Positions 1-13,400 of a DNA stretch of 64,000 bases are shown here, in pieces. Under the pieces are notes generated by a model, which was not told the DNA's origin, ran no database searches, and saw only the letters and a list, made by a program, of their open reading frames with translations. Both the position numbers and the translations under genes were made by a program. Origin of the DNA: Apoderus coryli (lineage: Eukaryota; Arthropoda; Insecta; Coleoptera; Attelabidae); assembly GCA_911728435.2 (NCBI GenBank), contig OU452203.1:16885651-16949650 (forward strand), in the 5' to 3' direction. The first letter of the stretch is position 1. Each line of letters starts with the position of its first letter.

Positions 1-1360
1 AACTGGCCCATGGAATTTTTTTTGTATTATTATAGAAATTGAAGCCGGTCTGCACATATTGTTATCAGGCATGTTTATTAAATTATTTTTAACAGATAGG
101 TAATAATTAATTAATTGTACTCTGTCATGATATGAATTTACGCTTATGTTGTAGCGTAGAAAATTTGAAACATTTTGATTTAACTATCCCAAATTGCTAA
201 ACAATTGTCCGAAATGTATACAAAATAATAAAAAATTATTATTTGACGTGACGAATGTTTTTTTTTAGAACAAAACTGCCAACCTAACGGGTACACTTAA
301 TTTGACATGGATGTTCAAAATGTCAACTATATTTCATTACTAGAGATGCAAGAAATGTATCGATATATTCGATTCGATCTCAATTTCTTTTTAAGGTGGA
401 TTATTGCCTCGAACACTGCAACTGAGTCTATTGACAGCTTGTAAATTGTTAAACGAATACTAATAGTATTAATATTAATAATTAATACAAATAAAGACTC
501 CATACAGGATTTAATCAGAAATAAAACGAGCGAGGACAATAGTTTCGACCTGAGCCATTGTCATTCCATAAAGATAGAAATATGATGAATAATAGGAATA
601 AATCACAAAACAGAGTCTATTAAATTGATAAGCAAAACAACTCACAGAGGGTACAAACATCAAACTTGTAAGCAAAAAAAAAAACACATTAAATGTTCTG
701 TGGAGTTGACTTTGAAGTTTTTGTTTGTGATAGGTATTTTATTAATTTAAACTTGACACTCCACTTCGAATATGGATAATTTATGTCGTTTAAGTATTTA
801 GAATACTGAAGATGTAACAACATTCGCCTAGTTTTAATAGAAAATGAATATTGTTCTGAATTATTGTTTTCCGTAACGATTTTCTCTTCTGTAGCAATTT
901 ACAAACCACCAGAGTTCCCACTATGTGAATATTATCTGTTATAGTATGCCATATACGGAAATATTCGTTTCTTTTGTTTCTGATAGATTTTCAATTACAT
1001 TTAAATTTTATCATGAACACTATGAATTATTGTTCCAGGTGGCCGGTGCACTGTCAATGTTCCATGTGTACATTTAACAGAACATTATATACAGGATGAC
1101 TAACAGAAACGGAATCCCCCCTATTTGTGAAAAGGCCGCAAGTCTCTTCAATGGAGTTCATAACAAAATGCATTCAGTATTATTCTATCTGCTCAACTAT
1201 TTAAATAATTAATAAGTATAGCAATAACAAGAGGAACTGTATTGCGCGCGTTATGTTATTAAATTATTATTTGTGCCAAATTTGTGATTAACAATATGCT
1301 ATTATTATTGAAAAAGAATATAGTGAACTAAAATTAGTGAAGAAGTAATAATAAAAATTA
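1..1360. other. 5' flank and presumed 5' UTR, with one dispersed repeat
   Basis: No convincing coding frame. Bases 341-454 are one copy of a dispersed repeat whose other copy is at 60198-60355. The immediate leader before the start codon is AT-rich with several stops. I cannot place a promoter or TATA element with confidence. Confidence 0.4.
341..454 (+). repeat. Dispersed repeat, copy 1
   Basis: Shares TAGAGRTGCAAGAAATGTAT, the phrase ATCTCAATTTCT, CCTCGARSACT and AACTGAGTCTATTG with 60198-60355, in the same orientation. The other copy carries about 40 bp extra in the middle. No coding potential seen; class unknown. Confidence 0.6.
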
Positions 1361-1471
1361 ATGATGCCATCAAAGAAACAGTACGATCTAGTGCAGAATG
1401 ATGATTATGATACCAGAATACCGTTGCATCCAGAAGAAGCCTTCCACCATGGCATCACGTTTCACGCCAAG
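1361..1471 (+). CDS. Nos1ap: NOS1AP exon 1: start codon and N-terminus of PTB domain
   Basis: Encodes the N-terminal 36 residues, ending ..ITFHAK before the donor GTAAAC. Two ATGs lie in tandem (1361 and 1364). I number from the second because family members begin MPSK; an in-frame TAA at 1352-1354 rules out an upstream extension. The residues [10 protein letters not shown] and [14 protein letters not shown] match the vertebrate N-terminus, which begins MPSKTKYNLV. The phase-0 join gives HAK-YIGML, the expected start of the first PTB strand. The next exon is 23.6 kb away. Confidence 0.9.
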
Positions 1472-4400
1472 GTAAACCGATATTTTACATTTATAACTGC
1501 ATGTAAATAATGTTCATTTCTTTACCTATTTAATTCAATGAATTGTTTTGATCGTTTGTTGTGGTAAACAGATACTTTTGTTTCCCGTATTTTTTTTGTG
1601 CTTTTACAATTATCATTTTATGGTTTGATTAACTTGTGGACTCTTTTTTATGAATTAGCTTTACATTGTTGCATAGAACTTGGCCTTAAATCGTAAATAA
1701 TTATGTAATATGTAATAATTACTTACACATTTTATAATATGTAACGACTATCGTTCTTAAGTCAAATGACAAAATTTTTTCTAGATAATGTATTCACGAC
1801 CTTGATAATCTTAAGTATTAACTTAAGTTCAAGGTTGCGATCTGACTTGGCCTTAAATTAATTTAACTTCGTATATGTTTTGATTTTGTGGTTATGACGA
1901 AAGTCTTATGAAACGCTCTATCAGAATTGACATTGATTATTTAAAATAAAGTAAATAGAATATTCGCTGATGTTCTGTTGGTCCAGTATAGATCATTGCA
2001 AGTCGCATTTTCAAGTATAACATAATCTCACTACTCTACTTTAGTGACGATTCACTCGAATCGTGATTCCTTGAAAACCTATGCTATAATATGGTAGTAT
2101 TCTGATTCTGTTTAAATTGTGATATACAAATTTATGAAATTTAATATATTTATGTGTTTTGGTTAGATAATGAGTATTTAAAAATTGTCTAATGTCTATA
2201 ACTAACTATAAAAACTTATAGGGAATATATTTATGTATTTATTAATAATAAAAAAGGTGTTGCCACATCCATCGTTCACGTCAAGTTGCTATAATAACGT
2301 TACCAAGACTTTATAGCCTTAACTAGAGCTTTAGAAAATATAATTTTGAAGGTCCACCCATTGCCAAAAATATAAAAGAACTTGATAAATTTTTAACGGT
2401 CTCTGTTGTTGTTTTTCTATATTAATCATTAGATTAAGATTGTAAGTGGTACCTAAAAAAACCAAAAGGATTTATCGATTTATTGCCTGTGAGATGAGAA
2501 CTTTATTATTATACCCCATTTTTACACTTTTACAAGGAAAGTCGGAAAAATTAAATAATAATGTATTTCTAAGCAAATTTACTTAGTAGGCAATTTTAGA
2601 AATAGAAATTAAAATATATTAATGGTAAGAAGAGTTCAACATTTGAGACAACAATGTTAAATATAATTATTTTATATTAATTAATTCATTTTTAAATTAA
2701 AAATACCTATTTGAAGAAATATATTAAAACATTTCGGAAATAATGAAGTTCTGTGTTCTTTAATTTCAATAGAAGTATCTACCACAAACCTTATTTTAAA
2801 GCAAATACTTTTGTAAAGGTCCCAATTTTGTAGGAGCGAAGAATTTACAATCTCTTAAACCTGAATTACATTGTAGTATTCATCATTATATCTGAGATAT
2901 AAATTTTTCAATTATTCAGGAATATTATTATATATTTTTTGTAAAGTATTCCTGGTAACGAGGAGTAGAGACGATTTTGGAAATAATACGCGTCAGCGCC
3001 ACAAATGAATCAATTATAGTACTCAAACATTTACAAAACCATACGTTTCAGAAATAATAGGTCCCCTCATCAGTGGTATAATCAGAAGAAGATAAGGGGA
3101 CGTTTAATCGTAAGGATTCATTTGTCGAAAAAAGAAAAGAAAAATTTTTATACAAGAAATTAAATTAACTACATTCTAGTGTGAAAGTTTATGGAATATA
3201 TTATCCTATTTTAGCATACTTTGTGTCGTTTTTTCATTTCAAATTTTTAGAAATTTAATAGTAGAAAATTAAGAATTAAGCTCGAATGGTAAGTTAATTA
3301 CCTACGTAGTTGATGGGAACTATGATTCCTGAAACATGTAATGTTTGAATATTATAATGGATTCATTTGTGGAGCTGAATATACATGAGATCATGTCCCT
3401 TTCCAAGGTTTTTTAAGGTCAAACTATTAATCATCATTACTTCAAGATAAGTTCTTGCTTAATTTTGTGAAAAATGACCCAAATTGTAAAAGACCAAGGT
3501 ATGGGTTCTACGTTATTCATAAAAAAAACTTTGATTGTATAATTTCAAATATGTTTTAACGCAAAATTGAAAAAAAATCTGCAGGCAATATTTGTATCAA
3601 AATCAAAAACATTTAATTCAACCAATTTTTAAGTTTTAAATAATTATTGTATTAAATAATGACAACGTCACTTGAGAATGAGCAATCGTTTAATCATTTA
3701 TTTCAGTATTAATATTTAATTACGATTCATTAGAATTTGTTGATGATAAATGATTTAGTTATTCCGGAATATCTTATTGCTTCTTCTAAATAAATAAAAT
3801 CTCAAAAATTCTAATTTTTTTTTAAAACAAAATAAAATTGTCAATAGCTTTACGCAACGTACTTTATGCAAAAGACGTAGTTCTTATTCTTCATTGTTAT
3901 GCACGTGGTTATTACCTCTTATTTATTATGATTTCAAAGGTCACATACTTTACATGCTTCTAGGAGCAGAATTAATAACACTAGATGTAGCAACCTTCAA
4001 AAATTGTTTGCTTACATATTTGTAGACATTATGCAATAGTATCCATGCTATAGGTTCCAGGTATTCCAAAAATAATGTAGATTTGTTAAAATTATGCACA
4101 TTTAGGTAATGTGCAAACTGAATCTTTATCTTTTCTCTGAAAAGCGACGGGGCTTGTTGAAATAAAAACACTAATAGTTGTTGTTGTGAGGAAACAAATT
4201 CGAACAGAATGAAAACATTTCCAAGGCGTGTCTCATTGCTGCTCTATCCTGGCCGTGATGAATTTATTTATTTCCCGTATCTATAAAGATCTCAGAAATT
4301 TTGGTTAGCTATTTAGGTCGATATTTCAAGGAATTGAAGTATTCTGTATGGCAATCGCGATAGAGATGATTAAAACTGATAACGGCTTTCGGATGATTTC

Positions 4401-7400
4401 TTGGTGGACACAATGATCCAGAGTTATAAACAGGCCAATCGTAGTTAATGGAGTAAAAAACTAAAAATGGGTTTTGATGGATTTTACACCAGCTTCTGTT
4501 AAAATGTGAAACTCCTCGTGTGTTAAGATTACTTTAGATACCTATATAATCAGGATTATCTTTTATTTACCCTCTTTCCAACGCATTGAATATTCCAAGA
4601 TAGAACACCAGATTCCGGGTCTCAGATATATATTTTCCATTATCATTGTGATTATGAATATTCAAAATGTAGAATATTATATAATGTATATACAACGTAA
4701 AGCACAGAACAAAAGCTTTTCATATACGCTGAGAGTGTCATTAAGGATTTCCTAAAGTGATATTTCATAAATATGGCTCGTCTAATGAAGTTGTCAAGAA
4801 AATGTCCTACAAAGATATATTAACCGTGGCTCAGGTATATTGTTATTATTTAACAAGAACTTTTAGTTCTAAGACTAACATGTTTTAAAAATGCTGCTAT
4901 GAATGAATTTTCAACATACATCGTGTTTCAAAAAAACGCAGCAATATTTAAGGGGGTGATTTCTTAGGTCATTTTATGAAAAAAGTTCACATAAAGATAC
5001 GACCGGAAATACATTGTTTCTTAGATACACGGTGTTAACGTTTTTATGTAAGTAATGGATTTTTTGACATCGTGAAAACCCTCGATTAACAGTTTTTTAA
5101 TTAGTCGGCAGTTCTACAATTTACATTTGTGCGAGGTTTATTTTGAATTCACACAATTCTTTCGTTTCCCATAGATATAACAGAAAGTCCTTTATGTAAG
5201 CTACCAGACTTCATTTTTGTTAAAAATTTGATCTGTCAAGGGAAGATCGCGATATAGCTCTGAGAGACACGTGCTCTAGTGTCTTTCCATAAAACGAACA
5301 CAATAAGATATATATTTATCTGATATATTGTTTTATCTCATCTCAATCTATGTATTCAAACAAGATATCTTATCTTTCAAGAATAAACATACCCAACAAT
5401 TTATTGTTAGAGCAAACTCTATCTTTTTACACAATTTCCGGAACAGATTTTAGATAATACATTTGCCTATACTTCATTTATATCATATTGTTGTCATGAT
5501 GAAAATATTAAATAATAAACTGCTTTTTGTCAGACATAAAAGCTGCTTTTATAGCTTTCGACTCGGATGAAATAGTAGGTAATTTAAATTTTCTTTTGAC
5601 AATAGATTAAATATATTTAAGCTTTGTTGCGGTCTCCGTTTTGTAGAGCCTAGATATATGCATGTAGATATTAAATACAATAAACATAGATTTGAATGGA
5701 AATAATTATTATACAAATGTTGTAATAGTGTAAAGTATTTTTTTAATATATAACAAATACATTTCTTTTGTACCGTCTTTTCTGAGCGATAGAATTTTCA
5801 AGTTTGTGCACTTTGGATTAATCGCTGTGTCATGTAAAAAAAGCCTCAACTAACATCGAATTTTTGATTGAAAGGTAAATTAGACTAGGCGATAACAAAG
5901 CCGCGAATAATTTCACGAACACCACAACGTCATTGCGTTCCACCGGTTGTCGGTATTCTGCCGTCACATCAAAAGAAATGTTGCGCGGTCTCGTTCGCTG
6001 GTTTGTTGCAAGTGTGGACATTCATCCCTTGCGTTCTGGGTGTTTAGCACGTGTTTGGCACTTGGCTGTTTGCTTTGCTTTGTCTAATGCTTGCTTCCCA
6101 CGGCCCGTGATATTACAGGCCTGCAGACGCGTCGGTTTGTGCGCGCCAGCTCGGGCCACGGGCGAGCTCGAATGTACCCCTTCTCACGGCGCGTGTTCGC
6201 CCGTGCTACGAATCGAAGTTGACATTAAACTGTCCCGTTTCTTTTTTAATTCTTTTATCGACACATGCTCCACGGAGTTATCTTTTAATTGTGTACAAAT
6301 CCGATTCCACGCATCCCATTGTTCGTTCCTGTTTTTGTGACTTGCACTTTTTGTGTCCCAAAGTGCAGTTTCATTTTCATACAAATTTAGGAACTTACAA
6401 ATTACTTCGTTTGTCCACTCCATTTACTCGTGGTTCTAGTAACGGCTTTAAAAACTGTACTAAAAACTATTTGCTGAAATAAAAATCATGTTTTGCCATC
6501 TCAATACACGGGCCACTTCGGACTACCACAAGTGCGCTCGAGTCGCGCCACCACGGGCGTTTGAAGTTTACCGACTAGAGACGGATACCACAGGCCAGCT
6601 CAGTTCTGCACGAGCCAATTCGAGCGACACCCTTCCCACGGCCTGTTGGTGCGAGCTGGCGCGGGGCGGCCTGTGATATTACGCGCCGTGGGAAGGGAGC
6701 ATTATGAAGGCGGCTATAAATATATAACACACTGCAATTTTCATTGTACCGCATCAATGAATTTGTTCGTGCGTATTTTCGCCATAATGTTCGCAACAAT
6801 GTATACCTATGCGCCTCTTGATTATATATTCACAGCGATGTTTTGTTGCAAGTTTGTACGCACCCTAAGACATTTAGTTTTGTGCAAACTATTTTTTTAC
6901 AATAATTCTTTAAGATGAGTAGTTCGCAAAAATATTTAAGTGGAGCTAAAAAAAGGAAAATGAGAAAGGAGATTGATACGTTTAAAAAAAGCTATGTCGA
7001 CTCAAAGTTAGTGTAAGGTATAGGTTGCCCGATCACTTTATAAATAGGTTAGGCTTGGAGCAAAGGGATCAGCTCACGTAATACCTAGTAACTTTTATTT
7101 ATACTATCAAATTAAGTTAAAAAAATTGACTGTTCTAAATATAATAAAATTATTATACCTACAGTTGTTTCCAATTCTTGTCAAAAAAAAAAAAATGGTT
7201 TACCTAGGATGATCTAATATAAATTATGGAAGTTTTTTTAAGTATGTCATAGGGTCCCCAAAAAAAAATTGACACGCTACTGCTCGTAGGCAATCTGAGT
7301 TGGATGACATCCAAACTAGAATGGTGTAGTTTTTCCTACATGCTTAATACATAATAATTAAGTTTTCAAGATCTCTAAAGATTCACGGCTCATGTTCTAT

Positions 7401-10400
7401 ATATTCACCCAAACTTTGGCCTAGGTCTAAACTTATTAATTTATAAACTGCTCTTTTCTATTTCCTTACAGAAAATATTTTTTGCTAGAAGTATATACAC
7501 TGATTTAATACTGAGCAGTTCATTACTTTGTTGGTAATAACTATCACCTGTCAATCAATCTTTTAGCATACATTCTTTACTAATACAATTCCAATCAGCT
7601 TTAATGAGTTTGAAACGTAAGAAATATTTTATGTTTAAAACTATCTGTTCCTATTGTTCTTCAATACAAATGACTACACGGAGTCAATCTGCATCGTAAA
7701 TCAAACTGTCAAATGCAAACAAACCTGCGTTTCTATCTGTCTATTATAATACAAAGCTTAACAAGAGGAGAGCCCTAAACAATTTACCAAAGACAAATTC
7801 AAAGTGCTTAGGTGGTTGTACGTGAGGACATACTAATTAAAGTTTGGATTACCAGAATTAAGGACCACGATATTGTTGTGTCCATATAAATTAGTTGGGT
7901 GTTGACAGCCTCAGATACTTTTTATTTAAATTTAATGCATTACTTTTCAGAATCAGCTTCAAGTACCTGACAACTTATTTATTTGTTTCTCCTTCTTTTT
8001 TAAATTTTGGTGTACTTTATTTCGACAGAAATCTTCTTTTGGCGATACGCTGAGCTTTTGCTTACATTCAGAGTTTTTGCTTGTGCTGTTTAAGCAGATC
8101 TGTGTGGTGTTTTCGCCAAAATGACTGCATTGCTGTTTAATAAAACAAAACTTTTAAAAAGATTTGGTCTGTCCAACACTGTATTCTCACCAGACAGCCT
8201 TTGCGTCGATCCACGACTCATCAATAGTGATCAGTTTGTAACAGCCGGATTTTCGACTTCTTGTGGTGTTAATATTGTTTAAATTATGTAGAAAATTAAT
8301 AATAATAATAATCAGTTTATTTGTAAACAAAAATACAGAACACTTTTACAAACATAACATAAGAAAAATTACAATGACAACAACAAATTTTTGAACTGTC
8401 TGTGGTCGTAAAAAGGGTCAAAAGTTATAAACTGTTTTTAAGATTTTAACCCCAAAATTAAATAAATACAATTCTAGAAAATATACCTACTTTGAATGGT
8501 CTGGTGGTATGAATCGTAATAGGTCATTGATCAACCCAATAAAAACGAAATTACTACAAAACAGACGTGGATAAACAGGAAGAAACTAACAATATAAGGA
8601 ATGAGGTTGTATAATGTATGAAAACAAAATAAAAAGAGTACATTATTCGCTTGAGGAGAGTAAATCTCTGTAATGCTTTCTGAAACTTACTAAAGACAAA
8701 CTTTGAAGGCTGTCTGGAATCTGGTTGTAAACAGCACAAATACAGAAAGAAAATGACCTCTAAAATATTGCGGTTCTATGTACTGGTGGAGAGAGCAGTC
8801 CCGTAAACCTAAGGTTAAGCGTGTGAACATCAGATCGAAACACAATCTTATTGTAAACATATGGTGGCCGCCTTGATTGAATTCTACCATGATACTGACA
8901 TGCAGCATGTAGTTTGCGCTTTGCCTCCATAGACTAACAGCTTGCAGATATTAATTTGAAAGTAATTGGATCAAATTTTCGTATTCCATAGATATATCGC
9001 AGACAGCACTTCTAATTCGCTATATTTATCCTGAATTTATTTATTTATCCTGAATATAATTATTTATTCCAAACCATCTCGATTTGGTTTAATTAATTGA
9101 TACAAATAAAATATTCTCAAGTTAGAATAATTCTCAAGTTGATATAGCATTGTATAAGATTCAGGAAGATTTGGTAATTCTTTCTCTTTGATTTGGTGCA
9201 TTTGGCCAACGAATTCTGTTTCTGTTCCTACATGAAACAATTAAGTCATACTAATGCAGTTACTCAATTGCTCTTAACAACGTCAGGGTGCAAATCATTA
9301 TCTATCAATATAATGTTGCTTCATCGTGTTCTATTGTTCAGAATTTTGTTGAAGGTCACTCATGTATTGAATGCTATTCGATTTTCCAAAGCATTTCTGT
9401 TGCCTCTTCCACAAGCTTTTAAATATATCACTTACATTTTTCTAAAGTAATCCATAATCCATCCATAAAGAGTAGTTTCAATTAAGTTGATAAATAAAAC
9501 ACGTCTGCTCCACAAATTGTATCTATCTATCATCTTTTTAGACTTTTTTGTTAATCACGGCCTCTGAAGATAGAACATTGAAGTTCCCATACATGTTGAT
9601 ATTTCGAACAATTATATCACCCATTGGGTAAATTGAGTACATCGCATGTGTCCGTGTGGACTTAGACCTGTAGACGGATTATACAGGCATTCCGTTTAGA
9701 CTAAATACAAAGCTGCCATAAATCGTAAAGTAAATTTGGTGGTTGTCTTTGTTGACATGCTTATTATGTCTGATTCAGCACAAACAACCATTTTCAAACT
9801 TGAAGATGATTATGGTTATACAGGATGGGCATGACATGACTATTTAACTTTAAGCCTCTCTTGCATCTCCTTATCAAATTGGTCTCTCATTTTATAAGGA
9901 CCACAATAAGATATTCAAAAATGGTTTCCGCAACGAACATGGTCAAATTGATTGCAACTCATCCATACGGAAACCTCTGCAAAAGTGTTCAGTTAAAGAC
10001 AGTAAGTTAAGGTTGATCAATCCCTCAGAAAATTATGTAGGCAGTTTCCCTGCAACACTTTCTGAAGTACGAAGAAGTATCTAAAGCCGGCTACTCACTA
10101 TGCGCTACTTGGCATGCAATTGCAAAGTCCTTGGCAAGTAGCAAGCAGTGTGTATGGTGACTCGTCTGTGAGACTCTATGCTCGGCGAGTTACAAGCACT
10201 TCTCGTCGCGTGTCGCAAAACGGTCCTGGAGAGTCGTTACATAGGAATGAAGTGCATCATATACTCCAAACGTCTAGAAACTGAGTTTTCACCAGATGCC
10301 AGCATAGACGCGCTAGAAAAGAAAAAAGAGTCCCTTATGGCAACATTTCGAAATTGCAAAAGCAAATTACAGGGCACTCCAATAACCGACAGTAAATGAA

Positions 10401-13400
10401 GATTTTCAATTATTTTACAGTTAAAAATGTATTTCATACCTACCTGTTTCCTCAAAAATTAATTTGTATTTACGAAACGGTACATGACATGACAGATGCT
10501 ATACAAAAAACTTCTGGGCAATCCAAAAATGCAAAAACATACAGAGTGTTCCATTTAAAAAAAAATCAAGTTGTGTCTGATACAATGAGATGTAGCAACA
10601 CACATCAGCAAATTTCAAATTGCTTATTTGCTGGACTCTGTATCTACAGTGTGTCACTGGATTGTTTAGACGACTCCTGTAAATGACGACTTGGAATTTA
10701 AGCTTGGGGTCCAGCTCTGCTGGGTTTAAAGTAATTTGTGACGTAATCTTAGTTTCGAAAAACCATGAATGGCTTTGCAATTTTCAAAAAACTTTTTTTT
10801 CCCCCGCAAACTACCTGTTCAGATCAGATAGTCAAAAATGTTATAATTAAATGTTGAGTAGGTGTGTAAACTTTCAAAAACCTATAGGCCTACTTTGATT
10901 TTTGATCCTTTTTTATCGGAAAAGTGCAAAAAGTGCCCTTTAGGAAAAATAATTACAAAATGGCTTTAAGAAAATCCAAATCTTAGAATAAATGCAAGAA
11001 GTTAATATTTAAAAAAAAAAGTAAATGTATGGTGTGCAATATCACACCAATTTGGATTTATTTCACCGATTTTTATTGATGGAACACACATAAATAACGA
11101 TTTTAAAAAAGTTTATCGATGAAATTCCTTTAGAGTGCTTATGCGGAAAGAATTTCCAACGATATTGAAGAATTAAAAAAATACAATTCTAAACCATATT
11201 GCAGAATTAAAAAATACAGTTCTAAACGCTGGAAAAGACAGTTTACGGGGGGACAAAAACTTTTTTGAAAGCCATCCATGATTTTCTGAAACGAAGATTA
11301 CCTCCCAAATTACTTTCAAACCAAGCAGGGCTGGACCCCCAGTCAACTCGAAAATGTTTTCGTCATTTACGAAAAGGGCACTTTTCCGATAAAAAAAGGG
11401 TCGACAATCAAAGTAGACCTAAGTTTTTAAAATTTTACACACTTTTGTGTACCTCTGAAAAGGAAAACGTTTTTTGAAAATTTCAAAGCCATTCATGATT
11501 TTTCGAAACTAAGATTACATCATGCACAAATTACTCTAAACCCAGCAGGGCTGGGCCCCAAGCTTAAATACCAAGTCGTCATTTACAGGAGTCGTCCAAA
11601 CAATCCAGGGACACACTGTAGTATATACAAGGTGTTTGTAAATAAGTGCGACAAATTTAAAGGGATGATTATGCATGACAAAATAATGACAGTTTCCTAT
11701 ATTCCACAAATGCTTCGTTTCCGAGCAACAGTGAGTTAAAGTTTTTCTTAACAACCGTTGATTTATTTATTGCTCTAAAACCGGTCGAGATATGTAAATG
11801 AGATTGGGTGGGTTTTAAGAGGTACTTATAGCGCATTTTTTTATATGCTATTAAGAGTTTTTATGTTCATCATTGACGCGTATATTTTTAACACTTATAT
11901 ATTTTTCTACCCTGTATAATTGTAAATGGATGGGTATACATAGACATTTTGTTTAAGTTCAGATTAAGGTTAAACTGATGGCATATACCTAATTCATGTG
12001 TCTACCAAGCAAGTGTCTTGTCCCGTAAACTAACACCATAATACTCTCTACTAAATTGATGGCTTTAGTGAGATTTCAATTAATTAAAGACGCAATGCAT
12101 TGCACTTTATATGTTCCTACTTAAATTACTTATTTTTTATTAAATATTTCAACTAAGTTTTGATCTACTTCAACCTTAGTTTCCTTCTAAATAAATAAGC
12201 ATTTATTTCAACAGGAGAAATGTTATCCAGAGATTCCTTTTTCATTGTTGCTCCATGAACTTGATGGAATAATGCATCCTTAACTTTCCCACTAACTTTC
12301 CCATAAATATGTTCACGATTAACAATAATAATTTTGTTGCCGGTTCGGTAATTTCGATGGGTTCATGCACACGCTAATGACCGTCGGAGCGCACCTGTGT
12401 AGAGCTCGGTTGCAAATTGAGGCTACAAGAATATTTGCGAATAATTCGACTAAAAATCGGTAACGTTTATGTTATTTGACTGCGCCAATCATTTTGCATC
12501 TGTCAAATTTGTTGAAATCGCTTAACATAAATCACTATATAAATGCCGAAATGACCGACATGCACTTGATTTTTATGGACTTAAAATCTTATGATTGATC
12601 ATTGATCATATCGAAGGCTTTTGTATAATCAAGAAGAACCAATATGGTTTGCCTTATTTTCATCCAGTGACCGAAATATATCATCAGTCACTTTGGATAA
12701 AGCCTTGATGATGAATTTCTAAAGCTTTAGTTGGGTTTGTGCCATTTCAATTTAACTGCTATCCGAATGTGGGAGCCTCGCATGTATTTCTAAACCAAAA
12801 ATGTCTGTTTATAACAACTTATATTAATCTGTCTACTATTTATTGCTAATTATTTTGTGATCCTCCAATCTTGTAATCAGCATAAAATTGGAAAATTTCT
12901 ATATAAGAGCATTAAATTAGTTTTATGGCGGTATGCACCGATCTGAAACTTGCGTTCACGATTTTCATCAACACACAGGAAACATGCACATACATGTATT
13001 GATAATTTGAACGCGGAGCCATTTAATCGGTTTATCGACAAACTAAGCTCTCTCTCTGATGTGTATGTTGTGTGTTGTTATTGCATTTTCAATTAACAAC
13101 TTTATGTGGATTGTAGAAGAAAGCTTCGTTTGACGCAAACTTTTTTTTCCAATCGAAAGCCTTTTAATTAGCCCTGATTGTATTTGCTTACAAAGTGCTT
13201 TCCACTTTGATACCTAGCAATATTTCATCCATATCTTCAAGTCGAAATTTATCATTGTTTCCTATATATTCTCATGCGAGGATCATTTATTAGAAAAATG
13301 GTCAAAAATGGTTTTATGACTCTATACGAAATCTTCAGGATTTCATGTTGGCATCCTTACCATGACATCTCTGTTGTTAAATGGATTTAATATTTCTTGA

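Noticed and set aside
4340..4480. Minus-strand stretch reading [21 protein letters not shown] residues
   Set aside because: Short, broken by stops, and I could not match it to any family with confidence.
5933..6340. 135-codon plus-strand frame over the GC-rich island
   Set aside because: It overlaps the MADF frame on the opposite strand, has no recognisable domain and reads through an inverted-repeat arm.
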